Numbered from the stretch's first letter, positions 37,565 to 46,394 are shown. The stretch is 64,000 nt of DNA from Haliscomenobacter sp. (GCA_016713275.1 JADJPL010000028.1:314480-378479), one strand, 5' to 3'. A program made the numbers and translations. Notes: generated by a model from the letters alone, not told the origin.

Positions 37565-38983
37565 ATGCCTAAAGTTGTCAGAGAAGACCTTGACAATTTA
37601 ACTGCCATACTCCATGTTACCGTGGAGGAAGCCGATTATGCGAAAAAATTTGAGGAGGAACTCGATAAATATCGAAAAAAAGCGAACATCAAAGGCTTTC
37701 GCGTGGGCAAAACGCCGGTCACTGTCATTCGCAAACTTTACGGCAAAGGCCTCCTGGCAGAAATCGTGAACGAGCAGCTTCAGGATGCGCTGTACGATTA
37801 CCTGCAAGATGCCAACCTTCACCTGCTCGGGCAGCCCATTCCCAATGCGGATCAGGAGGATATTTCTTTCGACCCGAAAACGCTCAAGGATTTCCATTTC
37901 CGTTTCGATATCGGCCTGGCGCCGGAGTTTGAGGTGAAGGGCCTCGACGCTTCTTCTCATTTCGAACAACCGGTCGTCGACGTTACCGACGAAATGGTGG
38001 ACGAAGACCTCCTCGGCCTGCGCCGCCGCCTGGGTGAACGAAGCAATCCGGAATCGGACTTCCAGCAGGGCGACCTCATCGCCCTGGAGGCAGTAGAGCT
38101 CAGCGAGGATGGGTCTGTTACTCCCGACGGGCATTCGGCTTCGTTTTCCCTGTTATTTGAGGACGCCACGCCGGAAGCCCAGCAAGCGCTGGCAGGACTT
38201 GAGATTGAGGATTCGTTTGCGTTCGACGTGTATCAGCTGGAAAAAGACCGCGACGAGGACTTTGTACGCCGCTATCTGCTCCATCTCGAGGCTCCCCAGG
38301 AAAGGGAACCGGGCCGCCAGTTTCAATTGACCATCAAAAACGTCGAGCGCAATGCCCTGGCCGAAATGAACCAGGAGTTCTTTGACCGCGCGTTCGAAGG
38401 CGCAGAGGTACACAGCGAAGCGGAGTTGCGGGAACGCATCGCTCAGGAAATAAGCAGCTTTTACAAAACCCAATCCGACGCCCTGCTGTTCAAGGATTTT
38501 CAGGAACGCCTGCTGGAACTCAACCCGCTGCCGCTGCCCGATGATTTCCTCCGCCGCTGGATACAGATCAGCAACGAGAAGGTCGACGAAAAACTGGTAG
38601 AAAAGGAATACCCCCATTTCGCACACAACCTTCAGTGGACCCTGCTCCGCAATAAAATCGCCAGCCAGTTCGAACTTCAGGTGACGGAGGAGGAGATCGA
38701 AGCACACTTTATGAACCGGGTTCGGGGTTATTTTGGCGCCGGGGTTTCCTCTTTGGGCGAGGACTTCGTTCAGAACATGGCCCGCCGGTTGATGCAGGAT
38801 GAAAAACAGGTGGAGCAAGTTTACGACGACTTGCTCACGGACCGCCTCCACGACGCGGTGCGATCCGTAGTGACCGTAACCGAGAAAAAACTCAGCCTGG
38901 CCGGCTTTTCCGCATTGGCCGAAAAAGCCCGCGCGGAAGCGCAGGCGCACCGCCAGTCGCTATTGCCCGACGAAGAAGAATAG
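37565..38983 (+). CDS. tig: Trigger factor chaperone
   Basis: 472 residues. The N-terminal ribosome-binding domain contains the signature GFRVGKTPVTVI (family GFRxGKxP), within about residues 1-115. The middle and C-terminal chaperone arms are long, charged and helical, and include EEIEAHFMNRVRGYFG. In most bacteria the peptidyl-prolyl isomerase domain sits around residues 150-240; here that region is poorly conserved, as in other Bacteroidota. It binds nascent chains at the ribosome exit. The order tig, clpP, clpX on one strand is widely conserved. Confidence 0.9.
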   Translation: MPKVVREDLDNLTAILHVTVEEADYAKKFEEELDKYRKKANIKGFRVGKTPVTVIRKLYGKGLLAEIVNEQLQDALYDYLQDANLHLLGQPIPNADQEDISFDPKTLKDFHFRFDIGLAPEFEVKGLDASSHFEQPVVDVTDEMVDEDLLGLRRRLGERSNPESDFQQGDLIALEAVELSEDGSVTPDGHSASFSLLFEDATPEAQQALAGLEIEDSFAFDVYQLEKDRDEDFVRRYLLHLEAPQEREPGRQFQLTIKNVERNALAEMNQEFFDRAFEGAEVHSEAELRERIAQEISSFYKTQSDALLFKDFQERLLELNPLPLPDDFLRRWIQISNEKVDEKLVEKEYPHFAHNLQWTLLRNKIASQFELQVTEEEIEAHFMNRVRGYFGAGVSSLGEDFVQNMARRLMQDEKQVEQVYDDLLTDRLHDAVRSVVTVTEKKLSLAGFSALAEKARAEAQAHRQSLLPDEEE

Positions 38984-39101
38984 GAATATATTCCACCGCA
39001 TTCAACCGGGGCGTTAAGGATTTGTTATCTAATTGTGCCCGCTGAGGACCTGTTTCCTCCGGACGAGAACAATCCTTTTTGTCTAAAAAACACAAGAACT
39101 T

Positions 39102-39818
39102 ATGTTTCACAAGGATGAATTCATGAAGTATGCTACCAAGCACCTCGGTATGAGTAGCATGCACCTGGAAAAGTACGCTGAAAAAACCATGGGAATGGCA
39201 ATGCCCAATATTCAGGCCTTCACTCCGGCGGTTATTGAGGAGCGGACCATGAATATTATCAGCATGGATGTGTTCTCTCGTCTGATGATGGACCGCATTA
39301 TCTTTCTTGGCGTTCCCATCTACGACGAAGTTGCCAATATCGTTCAGGCCCAGCTTCTGTTCCTGGAATCTTCCGACCCCAAACGCGATGTGCAGATCTT
39401 TATCAACAGCCCGGGGGGCTCCGTCATCGCCGGTTTGGGAATCTACGACACCATGCAATACGTCACCCCCGACATTGGCACCATTTGCACCGGTATGGCT
39501 GCTTCGATGGGCGCCGTGCTGCTCGCCGCCGGAACGAAAGGCAAACGCACCGGTTTGTTCCACAGCCGGGTGATGATCCACCAGCCTTTGGGCGGGATGC
39601 AGGGCCAGGTTTCGGATATGGAAATTTATTACAACCTGATCAAAGAGCAGCAAAAAGCGCTCTATGACATCCTCGCTTACCATACCGGCCAGCCTTACGA
39701 TATCATCCAAAAAGATTGCGACCGCGACAACTGGATGACCTCGAAAGATGCGATGACCTATGGGCTGATCGACGAGGTCCTGGAAAGAAATAATCCAAAA
39801 AAAGGTCCAAAAGAATAG
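39102..39818 (+). CDS. clpP: ATP-dependent Clp protease proteolytic subunit
   Basis: 238 residues with an N-terminal extension relative to the usual 195-210. The catalytic triad is visible: Ser135 in TGMAASMGAVL, His160 in RVMIHQPLGG, and an Asp in KDCDRDNWM near 209. INSPGGSVIAGLGIYDTMQY is the oxyanion-hole region. It forms the tetradecameric protease barrel that works with ClpX, encoded downstream. An in-frame ATG at 39123 could be the start, since the first residues are not conserved. A family 2 palindromic element follows the stop codon. Confidence 0.93.
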   Translation: MFHKDEFMKYATKHLGMSSMHLEKYAEKTMGMAMPNIQAFTPAVIEERTMNIISMDVFSRLMMDRIIFLGVPIYDEVANIVQAQLLFLESSDPKRDVQIFINSPGGSVIAGLGIYDTMQYVTPDIGTICTGMAASMGAVLLAAGTKGKRTGLFHSRVMIHQPLGGMQGQVSDMEIYYNLIKEQQKALYDILAYHTGQPYDIIQKDCDRDNWMTSKDAMTYGLIDEVLERNNPKKGPKE

Positions 39819-39838
39819 ATTTGTTGTGCTAAGTCTGG

Positions 39839-39980
39839 TCCGCGCCGGGGCTGTCTCAAAAGACGGTTTTTGCCCAAGGCAACCAAAAAATAGTTTCTTT
39901 TTTAAATGAATTGAAAAAAGAAACTAAAATTTCACGCCGGGAGCAAAGAACGGTCTTTTGAGACAGCCCCTGGCGCGGAC
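39839..39980. repeat. MITE-like element, family 2, copy B, between clpP and clpX
   Basis: Outer inverted arms of about 29 bases (GTCCGCGCCGGGGCTGTCTC continuing into AAAAGACGG, and the complement at 39951-39980 with one bulge). The core carries a second palindrome, AGTTTCTTTTTT against AAAAAAGAAACT (about 39893-39926). The ends share CTGTCTCAAAA with the copy at 37340. It is non-coding. It lies in the 246-base gap between clpP and clpX and would form a strong RNA structure if the genes are cotranscribed. Confidence 0.8.
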
Positions 39981-40064
39981 TGCCTAAGCGAAGCTTCATA
40001 AAAACGAATGTTTAAGGCCGTAAACCGCTTTCTATTTACATTGCCAGGGATTTAATTGCTAACC

Positions 40065-41333
40065 ATGCGAAAAGGGAAATCAAATTACCACTGCTCTTTT
40101 TGTGGCCGCGACAAATCGGAAGCCTTAATGCTCATTGCGGGCATTAACGCGCATATCTGCGAAGTTTGCATAGAGCAGGCCTTTGATATCATTCAGGAGG
40201 AGTTGTACGGCAAAAAACGGCCAGCAGAAGAGGGCGTTCAGGGAACTTCCGGCTCCAAACAGGGGGCGTTGCCGGTGAACGTTACGCCTAAAGACATCAA
40301 GTCGCACCTGGATCAGTATGTAATCGGGCAAAACGAAGCCAAAAAATTCCTTTCAGTGGCGGTGTACAACCACTACAAACGCCTTAACCAAAAGGAAAAA
40401 GACGAAGTCGAGATCGAAAAATCCAATATCCTGTTGGTCGGCCGCACCGGTACCGGAAAAACCCTGCTGGCAAAAACCATTGCCAAATACCTCAACGTGC
40501 CGTTCGCTATCGTCGATGCCACGGTGTTTACCGAAGCCGGCTACGTGGGAGAGGATGTGGAAAGCATCCTGAGCCGCCTGCTTCAGGTCTGCGACTACGA
40601 CGTTGCCGCCGCCGAACGGGGGATCGTGTATATCGACGAAATAGATAAAATTGCCCGCAAAGGCGATAACCCTTCCATCACCCGGGATGTTTCCGGGGAA
40701 GGAGTGCAGCAAGCCCTGCTCAAAATGCTGGAAGGGACAGATGTCAACGTTCCGCCCCAGGGAGGGCGCAAACACCCCGAACAGAAAATGGTCAAGGTCA
40801 ACACCGAGAATATCCTGTTCATCTGCGGGGGCGCCTTCGATGGCATTGAAAAAACGATCGCCCGCCGGGTGAATACCCACGTGATCGGCTTCAACAACAG
40901 CGGCGCCGAAGGGGTGGACCGCGAAAACCTCCTGCAGTATATCTCCCATCAGGATATGAAGAGCTATGGCCTTATCCCCGAGCTGGTGGGCCGCCTTCCG
41001 GTGCTTACGTTCCTCGATCCACTCGACCAGGAAGCGCTCAAACGCATTCTGGTGGAGCCCAGGAACTCGCTTTTGAGGCAGTACCAGAAACTTTTTGCAC
41101 TAGAGGATATTCAACTCCATTTCTCAGAGGATGCGATTGAGTATATCGCCGCCAAAGCCCTCGAGTTCAATTTGGGCGCACGGGGGCTGAGGTCGATCTG
41201 CGAAGCGATCATGACCGACGCCATGTTCGAGCTTCCTTCTGAAAAAGGCCAGGTCAGAGAATTTTTGGTGACGGAAGCCTACGCCCGGGAAAAACTGCGG
41301 CGGTCGAAGTTGAACCACCTTAAAGCCGCCTGA
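40065..41333 (+). CDS. clpX: ATP-dependent Clp protease ATP-binding subunit ClpX
   Basis: 422 residues. An N-terminal C4 zinc finger (CSFCGRDK and ICEVCIEQ) recognises substrates and adaptors. The AAA+ module has Walker A VGRTGTGKTLLAKTIA, Walker B GIVYIDEIDKIARKG, the pore loop in EAGYVGEDVE and the sensor region FICGGAFDGIEKTI. GLIPELVGRLPVLTFL and LEFNLGARGLRSICEAIM complete the family pattern. It unfolds proteins and feeds them to ClpP. I chose the ATG at 40065 (MRKGKSNYHC), where homology begins; an in-frame start three codons upstream is possible. Confidence 0.95.
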   Translation: MRKGKSNYHCSFCGRDKSEALMLIAGINAHICEVCIEQAFDIIQEELYGKKRPAEEGVQGTSGSKQGALPVNVTPKDIKSHLDQYVIGQNEAKKFLSVAVYNHYKRLNQKEKDEVEIEKSNILLVGRTGTGKTLLAKTIAKYLNVPFAIVDATVFTEAGYVGEDVESILSRLLQVCDYDVAAAERGIVYIDEIDKIARKGDNPSITRDVSGEGVQQALLKMLEGTDVNVPPQGGRKHPEQKMVKVNTENILFICGGAFDGIEKTIARRVNTHVIGFNNSGAEGVDRENLLQYISHQDMKSYGLIPELVGRLPVLTFLDPLDQEALKRILVEPRNSLLRQYQKLFALEDIQLHFSEDAIEYIAAKALEFNLGARGLRSICEAIMTDAMFELPSEKGQVREFLVTEAYAREKLRRSKLNHLKAA

Positions 41334-41368
41334 TCCCTTTAGTCCGCCTGTGCTGGGCAAAGGGTTAA

Positions 41369-42190
41369 ATGGTTCCGCCAATGATGCAACGTTACTTCGT
41401 CGAATTGGCTTACAATGGCGCCGGGTACAACGGATGGCAGATTCAACCCGGGGAAACCACCGTCCAACAGGTCCTCGAAGACGCGTTTTCGACTATTTTA
41501 GGGCAAGAGGTGGAGTTGTCCGGTTGCGGCCGGACCGACACCGGCGTGCATGCCAGCCAATATTTCGCCCATTTCAATAGCGCCAAAGAGTTCCCGGAGG
41601 GGTTTTTGCGCCGCGTAAACAAATACCTCCCCAGGGATATCTCTGTGGCCCGGATTTTTCCGGTACACTGGGACGCCCACGCGCGCTTCGACGCCTATTA
41701 CCGAAGTTACGCCTATTTCCTGTCGTTCAAAAAAGACCCTTTTCATCTGGACACCTGCTTTTATTACCCGTATCTGGCGACGCCGGACCCGGAACGCATG
41801 CAGGCGGCGGCAGCGTTGATTCGGAACTACCAGGCGTTTTTCCCGTTCTGCAAATCGGGGCACAATGCCAAAACCATGCTGTCCACCTTGTACCGGAGCG
41901 AATGGGAGTTTTTTCCGGAAGAACAAACTGCGGTTTTTCATATCGCCGCCAACCGGTTTCTCCGGGGAATGGTCCGCCTGATCGTGGGAATGTGCCTGGA
42001 AGTAGGCGCTGGGAGAATGACCCTCGAAGAAGTGAAGACGGCCATGGACCGGCAGGAACGCTTGCCCAAAAGCCTCAGCGTTCCGCCCCAGGGCCTTTTT
42101 TTAACGGGGGTTCGATATCCGTTCCTCGATGAGACCGGGAACTACCACAACCCTTCCCGGGGATTTGATTTTTCTGAAATTAAAAAGTGA
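41369..42190 (+). CDS. truA: tRNA pseudouridine(38-40) synthase
   Basis: 273 residues. It isomerises uridines 38-40 in the anticodon arm. The catalytic aspartate lies in LSGCGRTDTGVHASQYF (conserved GRTDxGVHA). The start region YFVELAYNGAGYNGWQIQPG and the later IAANRFLRGMVRLIVGMCLE are family hallmarks. Two adjacent ATG codons at 41381 and 41384 are equally likely starts. It is 35 bases after clpX and could be cotranscribed. Confidence 0.93.
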   Translation: MVPPMMQRYFVELAYNGAGYNGWQIQPGETTVQQVLEDAFSTILGQEVELSGCGRTDTGVHASQYFAHFNSAKEFPEGFLRRVNKYLPRDISVARIFPVHWDAHARFDAYYRSYAYFLSFKKDPFHLDTCFYYPYLATPDPERMQAAAALIRNYQAFFPFCKSGHNAKTMLSTLYRSEWEFFPEEQTAVFHIAANRFLRGMVRLIVGMCLEVGAGRMTLEEVKTAMDRQERLPKSLSVPPQGLFLTGVRYPFLDETGNYHNPSRGFDFSEIKK

Positions 42191-42351
42191 AAATTCGGGC
42201 ATATTTCCGAAAAACAAAGCATATTTGAATATCTGCAATTTGGACGGCGCGTTATTGCGCCTACCCCAAGAGCAGTCAGAACAGATTTTTTTTGATAGTC
42301 CCAAATGGAGGGAGCAGCGCACCGCCGAAGGTGCAGAAAAGTAGTGTAGAA

Positions 42352-42609
42352 ATGACCAAAGATTCAAAAGGAAATAATCACGCCAGGCCAATGGAACAAC
42401 GGCAATTTAAGACCACCATCAATTGTGGCAATTGCATTCGTACGGTAACCGCTTTTTTGAACGACGTTCCTGGCATTGCCCACTGGGAAGTAGATACCAA
42501 AAACCCGGAGAAAGTCCTCACCGTCGAAGGCGAACAACTGGACATCACCGCCATCATCGTAGCAGTAGAGGAAGCGGGTTTTGATATCGTTCCGATCGGG
42601 CAGGACTAG
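42352..42609 (+). CDS. Stand-alone heavy-metal-associated (HMA) domain protein
   Basis: 85 residues with one HMA ferredoxin-like fold: KTTINCGNCIRTVTAFL carries a CxxC metal site, followed by VPGIAHWEVDTKNPEKVLTV and the closing IIVAVEEAGFDIVPI. It resembles CopZ-type copper chaperones, which hand Cu(I) to P-type ATPases, but no ATPase is nearby and the usual MxCxxC methionine is replaced by isoleucine. I prefer the ATG at 42352; another at 42391 begins closer to the domain. It is convergent with glyA. Confidence 0.75.
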   Translation: MTKDSKGNNHARPMEQRQFKTTINCGNCIRTVTAFLNDVPGIAHWEVDTKNPEKVLTVEGEQLDITAIIVAVEEAGFDIVPIGQD

Positions 42610-42624
42610 TTCGGTTCTTGCCGG

Positions 42625-43914
42625 TTAGGCGCTCGCCTGTACGCCCGGATATAGCGGGTAATTTTCCATAAACGCATTGACCCGGGAATGGATATCGCTC
42701 AACAGAGCGGCTTCGCCAGGCGTAGTCAGCGCTTCGTCGATCCACTCAACGACCTGCAGGATTTCTTTTTCCGAAAACCCCCTGGTCGTCACTGCGGCTG
42801 TTCCGATCCGGATGCCCGAAGTGACCATGGGCGACTGATCGTCGAAAGGAACCATGTTTTTGTTGACGGTAATTCCCGCCTGGCCCAGCGCTTCCTCCGC
42901 TACTTTTCCGGTAAGCCCTTTCGACCGCAGGTCGATCAGCATCAGATGGTTGTCGGTGCCTCCTGAAATGACTTTATACCCTTTATCCATAAAAGCCTGG
43001 GCCATAGCCTGCGCGTTGCGGATGACCTGCCGGGCATAGGTTTTGAACTCCGGTTGGAGCGCTTCGTGAAAAGCGACCGCTTTAGCCGCGATCACGTGCT
43101 CCAACGGTCCGCCCTGCATGCCGGGAAAAACCGCGCTGTTGAGGATTTGCGACATTTTGATGGGCAGCCCGTTCTTTTGCACTTTGCCGAAGGGGTTGTC
43201 GAAATTTTTACCCATCAGGATGATGCCTCCCCGGGGCCCGCGAAGCGTCTTGTGGGTTGTCGAAGTGACGATATGGCAATATTCCATTGGGTCGTTGAGC
43301 AAGCCGGCGGCGATGAGCCCAGCCGGATGGGCGATGTCAGCCAGCAGAAGGGCGCCGGTCTGGTCGGCAATCTCCCGGAATCGTTTGTAGTCCCAATCCC
43401 GGGCATACGCCGAAGCGCCGCAAATGATCAGCTTGGGACGCACCGCTTTGGCCTTGGCCTCCACTTTGTCCATGTCAATAACTCCCGTGGGTTCTTCTAC
43501 GCCGTAAAAGTTCGCCTGGAACACTTTGCCCGAAAAATTGACGGGCGAACCATGGGAAAGATGGCCCCCATGCGCCAGATCGAAACCCAGGATAGCGTCC
43601 CCGGGGTTTAAAACGGCAAGAAATACGGCCGCGTTGGCCTGGGCGCCGGAATGGGGCTGCACATTGGCAAATTCGGCGCCAAAGAGCGTCTTTAAGCGGT
43701 CAATCGCCAACTGCTCAATTTCGTCTACCACCTCGCACCCGCCGTAATAGCGTTTCCCCGGATACCCCTCTGCGTATTTATTCGTCAGGCAGCTGCCCAT
43801 GGCGTCCAGTACCGCCTGGCTGGTGAAATTTTCAGAGGCGATCAGCTCCACCCCCTGGCGTTGCCGCTCCAACTCCCGCTGAATCAGCCCGAAGAGTAAT
43901 TTGTCCGTAGTCAT
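42625..43914 (-). CDS. glyA: Serine hydroxymethyltransferase
   Basis: 429 residues, standard length. It interconverts serine and glycine using tetrahydrofolate and PLP and supplies one-carbon units. Family segments include VELIASENFTSQAVLDAMGS, NKYAEGYPGKRYYGGCE, the PLP lysine in VTSTTHKTLRGPRGG, QGGPLEHVIAAKAVAF and GIRIGTAAVTTRGF. It is transcribed alone, convergent with the HMA gene (15 bases between stops). A TACCTTTG core lies 75 bases upstream of the start. Confidence 0.95.
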   Translation of the reverse strand: MTTDKLLFGLIQRELERQRQGVELIASENFTSQAVLDAMGSCLTNKYAEGYPGKRYYGGCEVVDEIEQLAIDRLKTLFGAEFANVQPHSGAQANAAVFLAVLNPGDAILGFDLAHGGHLSHGSPVNFSGKVFQANFYGVEEPTGVIDMDKVEAKAKAVRPKLIICGASAYARDWDYKRFREIADQTGALLLADIAHPAGLIAAGLLNDPMEYCHIVTSTTHKTLRGPRGGIILMGKNFDNPFGKVQKNGLPIKMSQILNSAVFPGMQGGPLEHVIAAKAVAFHEALQPEFKTYARQVIRNAQAMAQAFMDKGYKVISGGTDNHLMLIDLRSKGLTGKVAEEALGQAGITVNKNMVPFDDQSPMVTSGIRIGTAAVTTRGFSEKEILQVVEWIDEALTTPGEAALLSDIHSRVNAFMENYPLYPGVQASA

Positions 43915-43988
43915 ATGGTGTTCCTTGCGTTTTAAACTATTTGCCGGAAACCCGGGTTACCAGATTGTCCTTTGTCCTAACTTGCGCA

Positions 43989-43996
43989 CAAAGGTA
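43989..43996 (-). promoter_or_regulatory. Candidate promoter core (TAnnTTTG) for glyA
   Basis: The minus strand reads TACCTTTG, matching the Bacteroidota -7 consensus, 75 bases upstream of the glyA ATG. GTACAAAAATGTAC lies immediately upstream as a small palindrome. No convincing -33 element is seen at 19-21 bases. Confidence 0.5.
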
Positions 43997-44019
43997 CATT
44001 TTTGTACGTTCAGGAAGAA

Positions 44020-44390
44020 ATTTGGGAGTAGGGATTAGGGGGAGGGAGCAGGGATTTAGGGAGCAGGGAGCAGGGATTTAGGAAGCAGGGAGCAGGGAGC
44101 AGGGAGCGCTTTCTTATCGTCGTTCGCCGAAATCTTGAGATTTCGTTCGGAATGATCAGTAAGCCTCCAGACGCTACGGTCTGGGCTTTCAGGCTGAGCA
44201 GCGCATGGTTTGAGGCGGAGTCTCGAAAAGAGCGGGTGAAGCAGCGCCTTGACCCGGTTTTTTTTGAACAGTCTCCAACCACTAACCACCAACTACCAAC
44301 TACCAACTACCAACCACTAACCACCAACCACTAACCACTAACCACATGCTCCCTAAATCCCTGCTCCCTAAATCCCTAATCCCTCAAATA
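44020..44390. repeat. Inverted heptamer arrays flanking a 160-base core
   Basis: The left part (about 44026-44108) is built of GGGAGCA and GGGATTTA units. The right part (about 44272-44390) begins with (C/T)AACCAC / AACTACC units and ends with TCCCTAAA and TGCTCCC units, the complement of the left array. The core between them has an 8-bp palindrome (CGAAATCT-TG-AGATTTCG, near 44127) and a short open frame I cannot support as a gene. The whole fills the gap between glyA and the polyprenyl synthase gene. Confidence 0.75.
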
Positions 44391-44394
44391 ATCG

Positions 44395-44402
44395 TAGTTT
44401 TG
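44395..44402 (+). promoter_or_regulatory. Candidate promoter core (TAnnTTTG) for the polyprenyl synthase gene
   Basis: TAGTTTTG matches the TAnnTTTG consensus 50 bases upstream of the ATG at 44453 and directly downstream of the heptamer array. No clear -33 motif is visible. Confidence 0.45.
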
Positions 44403-44452
44403 GCAGGAAGGAAATCTCTTCGCTGCCGGAGGCAAAAAGAGCATAACAGACC

Positions 44453-45427
44453 ATGAAGATTTCGATTGATTCCATTAAGAGGCCAATTGATCCCGAGTTA
44501 GAGCAATTTGAGGCCCATTTTCGTCAGGCGATGCGCAGCCCGGTGCCCCTGCTGGATAAAATCACCTATTATATCGTTCGGCGCAAAGGCAAGCAAATGC
44601 GGCCGATGTTTGTGTTTTTATGCGCCAAGATCAGTGGGGGGGTGACCGAAGCAACGTTCTCTGCGGCGTCGTTGGTGGAGTTGCTGCATACGGCGACCCT
44701 GGTCCACGACGATGTGGTGGACGATTCGTTTGAGCGCAGAGGGTTCTTTTCGATTAACGCCCTTTGGAAAAACAAAATCGCTGTCCTGGTTGGGGACTAT
44801 TTGTTCTCCCAGGGGATGCTTTTGGCGTTAAAAAATAAGGAGTACCGCCTGCTGGAGATCGTCTCCGACGCCGTAAAGGCGATGAGCGAAGGGGAGTTGC
44901 TTCAGATCGAGAAAGCGCGCCGGCTCGACATCGAGGAGGATGTTTATTTCGAGATCATCCGCCAGAAGACCGCCTCGCTGATTGCTTCGGCTTGCAGCGC
45001 CGGCGCGGCGTCGGCTACCAAAGACGAAACCGTCATTGAGAAGGTGCGTTTATTCGGGGAAAAGATCGGGATCGCCTTTCAGATCCGGGATGACCTGTTC
45101 GACCTGGGTTACGACGATGTGGGAAAACCTTTGGGAATCGACATCAAAGAGAAGAAACTCACCTTGCCGGTCATTTATGCCTTGAGGCAAGCCAGCCGCA
45201 GCGACCGCAACCGAATGATCAACAACATCCGCAGGCGCCACGATAATCCGGAGAAAGTAAAGGAAGTAATCCAGTTTGTCCGCGCCAGCGGAGGTATCGA
45301 ATACGCGCAGGAGAAAATGCTGGCCTACCGCAAAGAAGCCCTGGACCTGCTCTATTCCTTTCCGGACTCTCCTTCCCGCCAATCCCTGGAAGATCTGATC
45401 TACTATGCTACCGATCGGAAGAAGTAA
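44453..45427 (+). CDS. Polyprenyl synthetase (octaprenyl/heptaprenyl diphosphate synthase type)
   Basis: 324 residues. It extends allylic diphosphates with isopentenyl diphosphate to give the menaquinone side chain or a related polyprenyl chain. The first Asp-rich motif is LVHDDVVDDSFERRG (DDxxD) and the second is FQIRDDLFDLGYDD. KGKQMRPMFVFLCAKISGG supplies the substrate-binding basic residues. Chain length cannot be fixed from sequence. It ends 8 bases before the stop of a convergent membrane-protein gene. Confidence 0.9.
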   Translation: MKISIDSIKRPIDPELEQFEAHFRQAMRSPVPLLDKITYYIVRRKGKQMRPMFVFLCAKISGGVTEATFSAASLVELLHTATLVHDDVVDDSFERRGFFSINALWKNKIAVLVGDYLFSQGMLLALKNKEYRLLEIVSDAVKAMSEGELLQIEKARRLDIEEDVYFEIIRQKTASLIASACSAGAASATKDETVIEKVRLFGEKIGIAFQIRDDLFDLGYDDVGKPLGIDIKEKKLTLPVIYALRQASRSDRNRMINNIRRRHDNPEKVKEVIQFVRASGGIEYAQEKMLAYRKEALDLLYSFPDSPSRQSLEDLIYYATDRKK

Positions 45428-45435
45428 AGCCTGTT

Positions 45436-46056
45436 TCAGGAAAAAGCGCCTCCTGCATTGCCTGGAGGAGACTTGGGGGGGCCGGAAGGCGGAAGGTCGA
45501 GTGGTTCCACCAGCACGGTGTGATCGTCAATGACGTCCACAACGCGTATGTGGACCCCGGCAGGAAGCTCTCCGCCGCAGGACGTCACCGCTTCCCAGTC
45601 GTGGGGCGTAGCCCGGAGGCTAAGATGTACCCTTCCTTTACCTATTTGATTGGGCGGGATGTTTTGCAAAACCTCTCCGGTGCTTTTAAGCAGGTATTCG
45701 GGGTCGTACCCTTTTTTTTGCCGCTCCTTGCGCCGGAGATACGACAGAAACCGGGGAAAAAAAGCGGCTACGACAGAAGCCGGGACTGCATAGAACAGAA
45801 TATACTCGGGGTGCTTGACCCACAAACTGGAAAGAATGCTGGTCCAGCCCAGGAAGGTGAAAAAGATAAGTACCGCCAAAGGGTCTCCAAACGCGCGCTG
45901 TTTGGCGCTGTATAAGTGCCGGTCTTGATTGATGCCAAACCAATTGAGGAGGAACAAAAGGAATAACAGCAGCGATGCCACAATAGCCATGAGCCAGAGC
46001 AACTGAACGATCCAGCTATTCAGTACGACTGCTTCGATGAAGAATAATTTGGGCAT
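45436..46056 (-). CDS. Membrane protein with NfeD-like C-terminal OB-fold
   Basis: 206 residues. The N-terminal half has three membrane helices (about 13-40, 60-78 and 84-104). After a basic loop, the C-terminal half (about 125-190) looks like an NfeD/OB-type beta-barrel: TGEVLQNIPPNQIGKGRVHL and VTSCGGELPAGVHIRVVDVI, then DHTVLVEPL. NfeD proteins usually work with stomatin or SPFH proteins at membrane microdomains, but no partner gene is nearby. The family assignment is tentative. A TACTTTTG core lies 39 bases upstream of the start. Confidence 0.65.
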   Translation of the reverse strand: MPKLFFIEAVVLNSWIVQLLWLMAIVASLLLFLLFLLNWFGINQDRHLYSAKQRAFGDPLAVLIFFTFLGWTSILSSLWVKHPEYILFYAVPASVVAAFFPRFLSYLRRKERQKKGYDPEYLLKSTGEVLQNIPPNQIGKGRVHLSLRATPHDWEAVTSCGGELPAGVHIRVVDVIDDHTVLVEPLDLPPSGPPKSPPGNAGGAFS

Positions 46057-46094
46057 GCCTGGTTAACTCATTTGCCTGAAGGTCCTTTTCTCTG

Positions 46095-46102
46095 CAAAAG
46101 TA
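46095..46102 (-). promoter_or_regulatory. Candidate promoter core (TAnnTTTG)
   Basis: The minus strand reads TACTTTTG, 39 bases upstream of the ATG of the NfeD-like gene. A second plus-strand TACTTTTG is at 46222-46229, about 200 bases upstream of prs, with the chimeric repeat element in between; it could serve prs. Confidence 0.4.
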
Positions 46103-46314
46103 ATATCCTAAAGCCTAACCCGGCAATCGGATCGACCAACGCCCCTGGCCTATCGCCCAAAAGCGAAATCCCGGGGGGCTTTCTGGCCCAAATATTCTCT
46201 TTCGTCTTACAAAAACCTTTGTACTTTTGCGTTGCCTGGAAAAAGCGTGTTCTCCCGCAGGAATTACCCAGAAGCACTTGTCGCTTAGGTGTCGGCAACT
46301 CCTTGCAAAACCAA

Positions 46315-46394
46315 AGACTTGTTGCGCCGGGTCCGCGTGGTGGGAAAATAAAATTTCGCGCCGGTAGCAAAGACTGGCCTTTTGAGACAGCCCC
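46315..46394. repeat. Chimeric MITE-like element with a family 1 left end and family 2 right end
   Basis: The left end AGACTTGTTGCGCCGGGTCC continues with GCGTGGTGGGAAAA, matching the left part of family 1 with few changes. The right end GCAAAGACTGGCCTTTTGAG, then ACAGCCCC, matches the right part of family 2 copy B. The two halves meet near 46350. At 80 bases it is shorter than either parent. It lies 36 bases upstream of prs. Confidence 0.75.

Noticed and set aside
44152..44334. Small open frame in the core between the inverted heptamer arrays
   Set aside because: Its C-terminal third is encoded by the AACCAC repeats and it has no ribosome-binding context; not supported as a gene.
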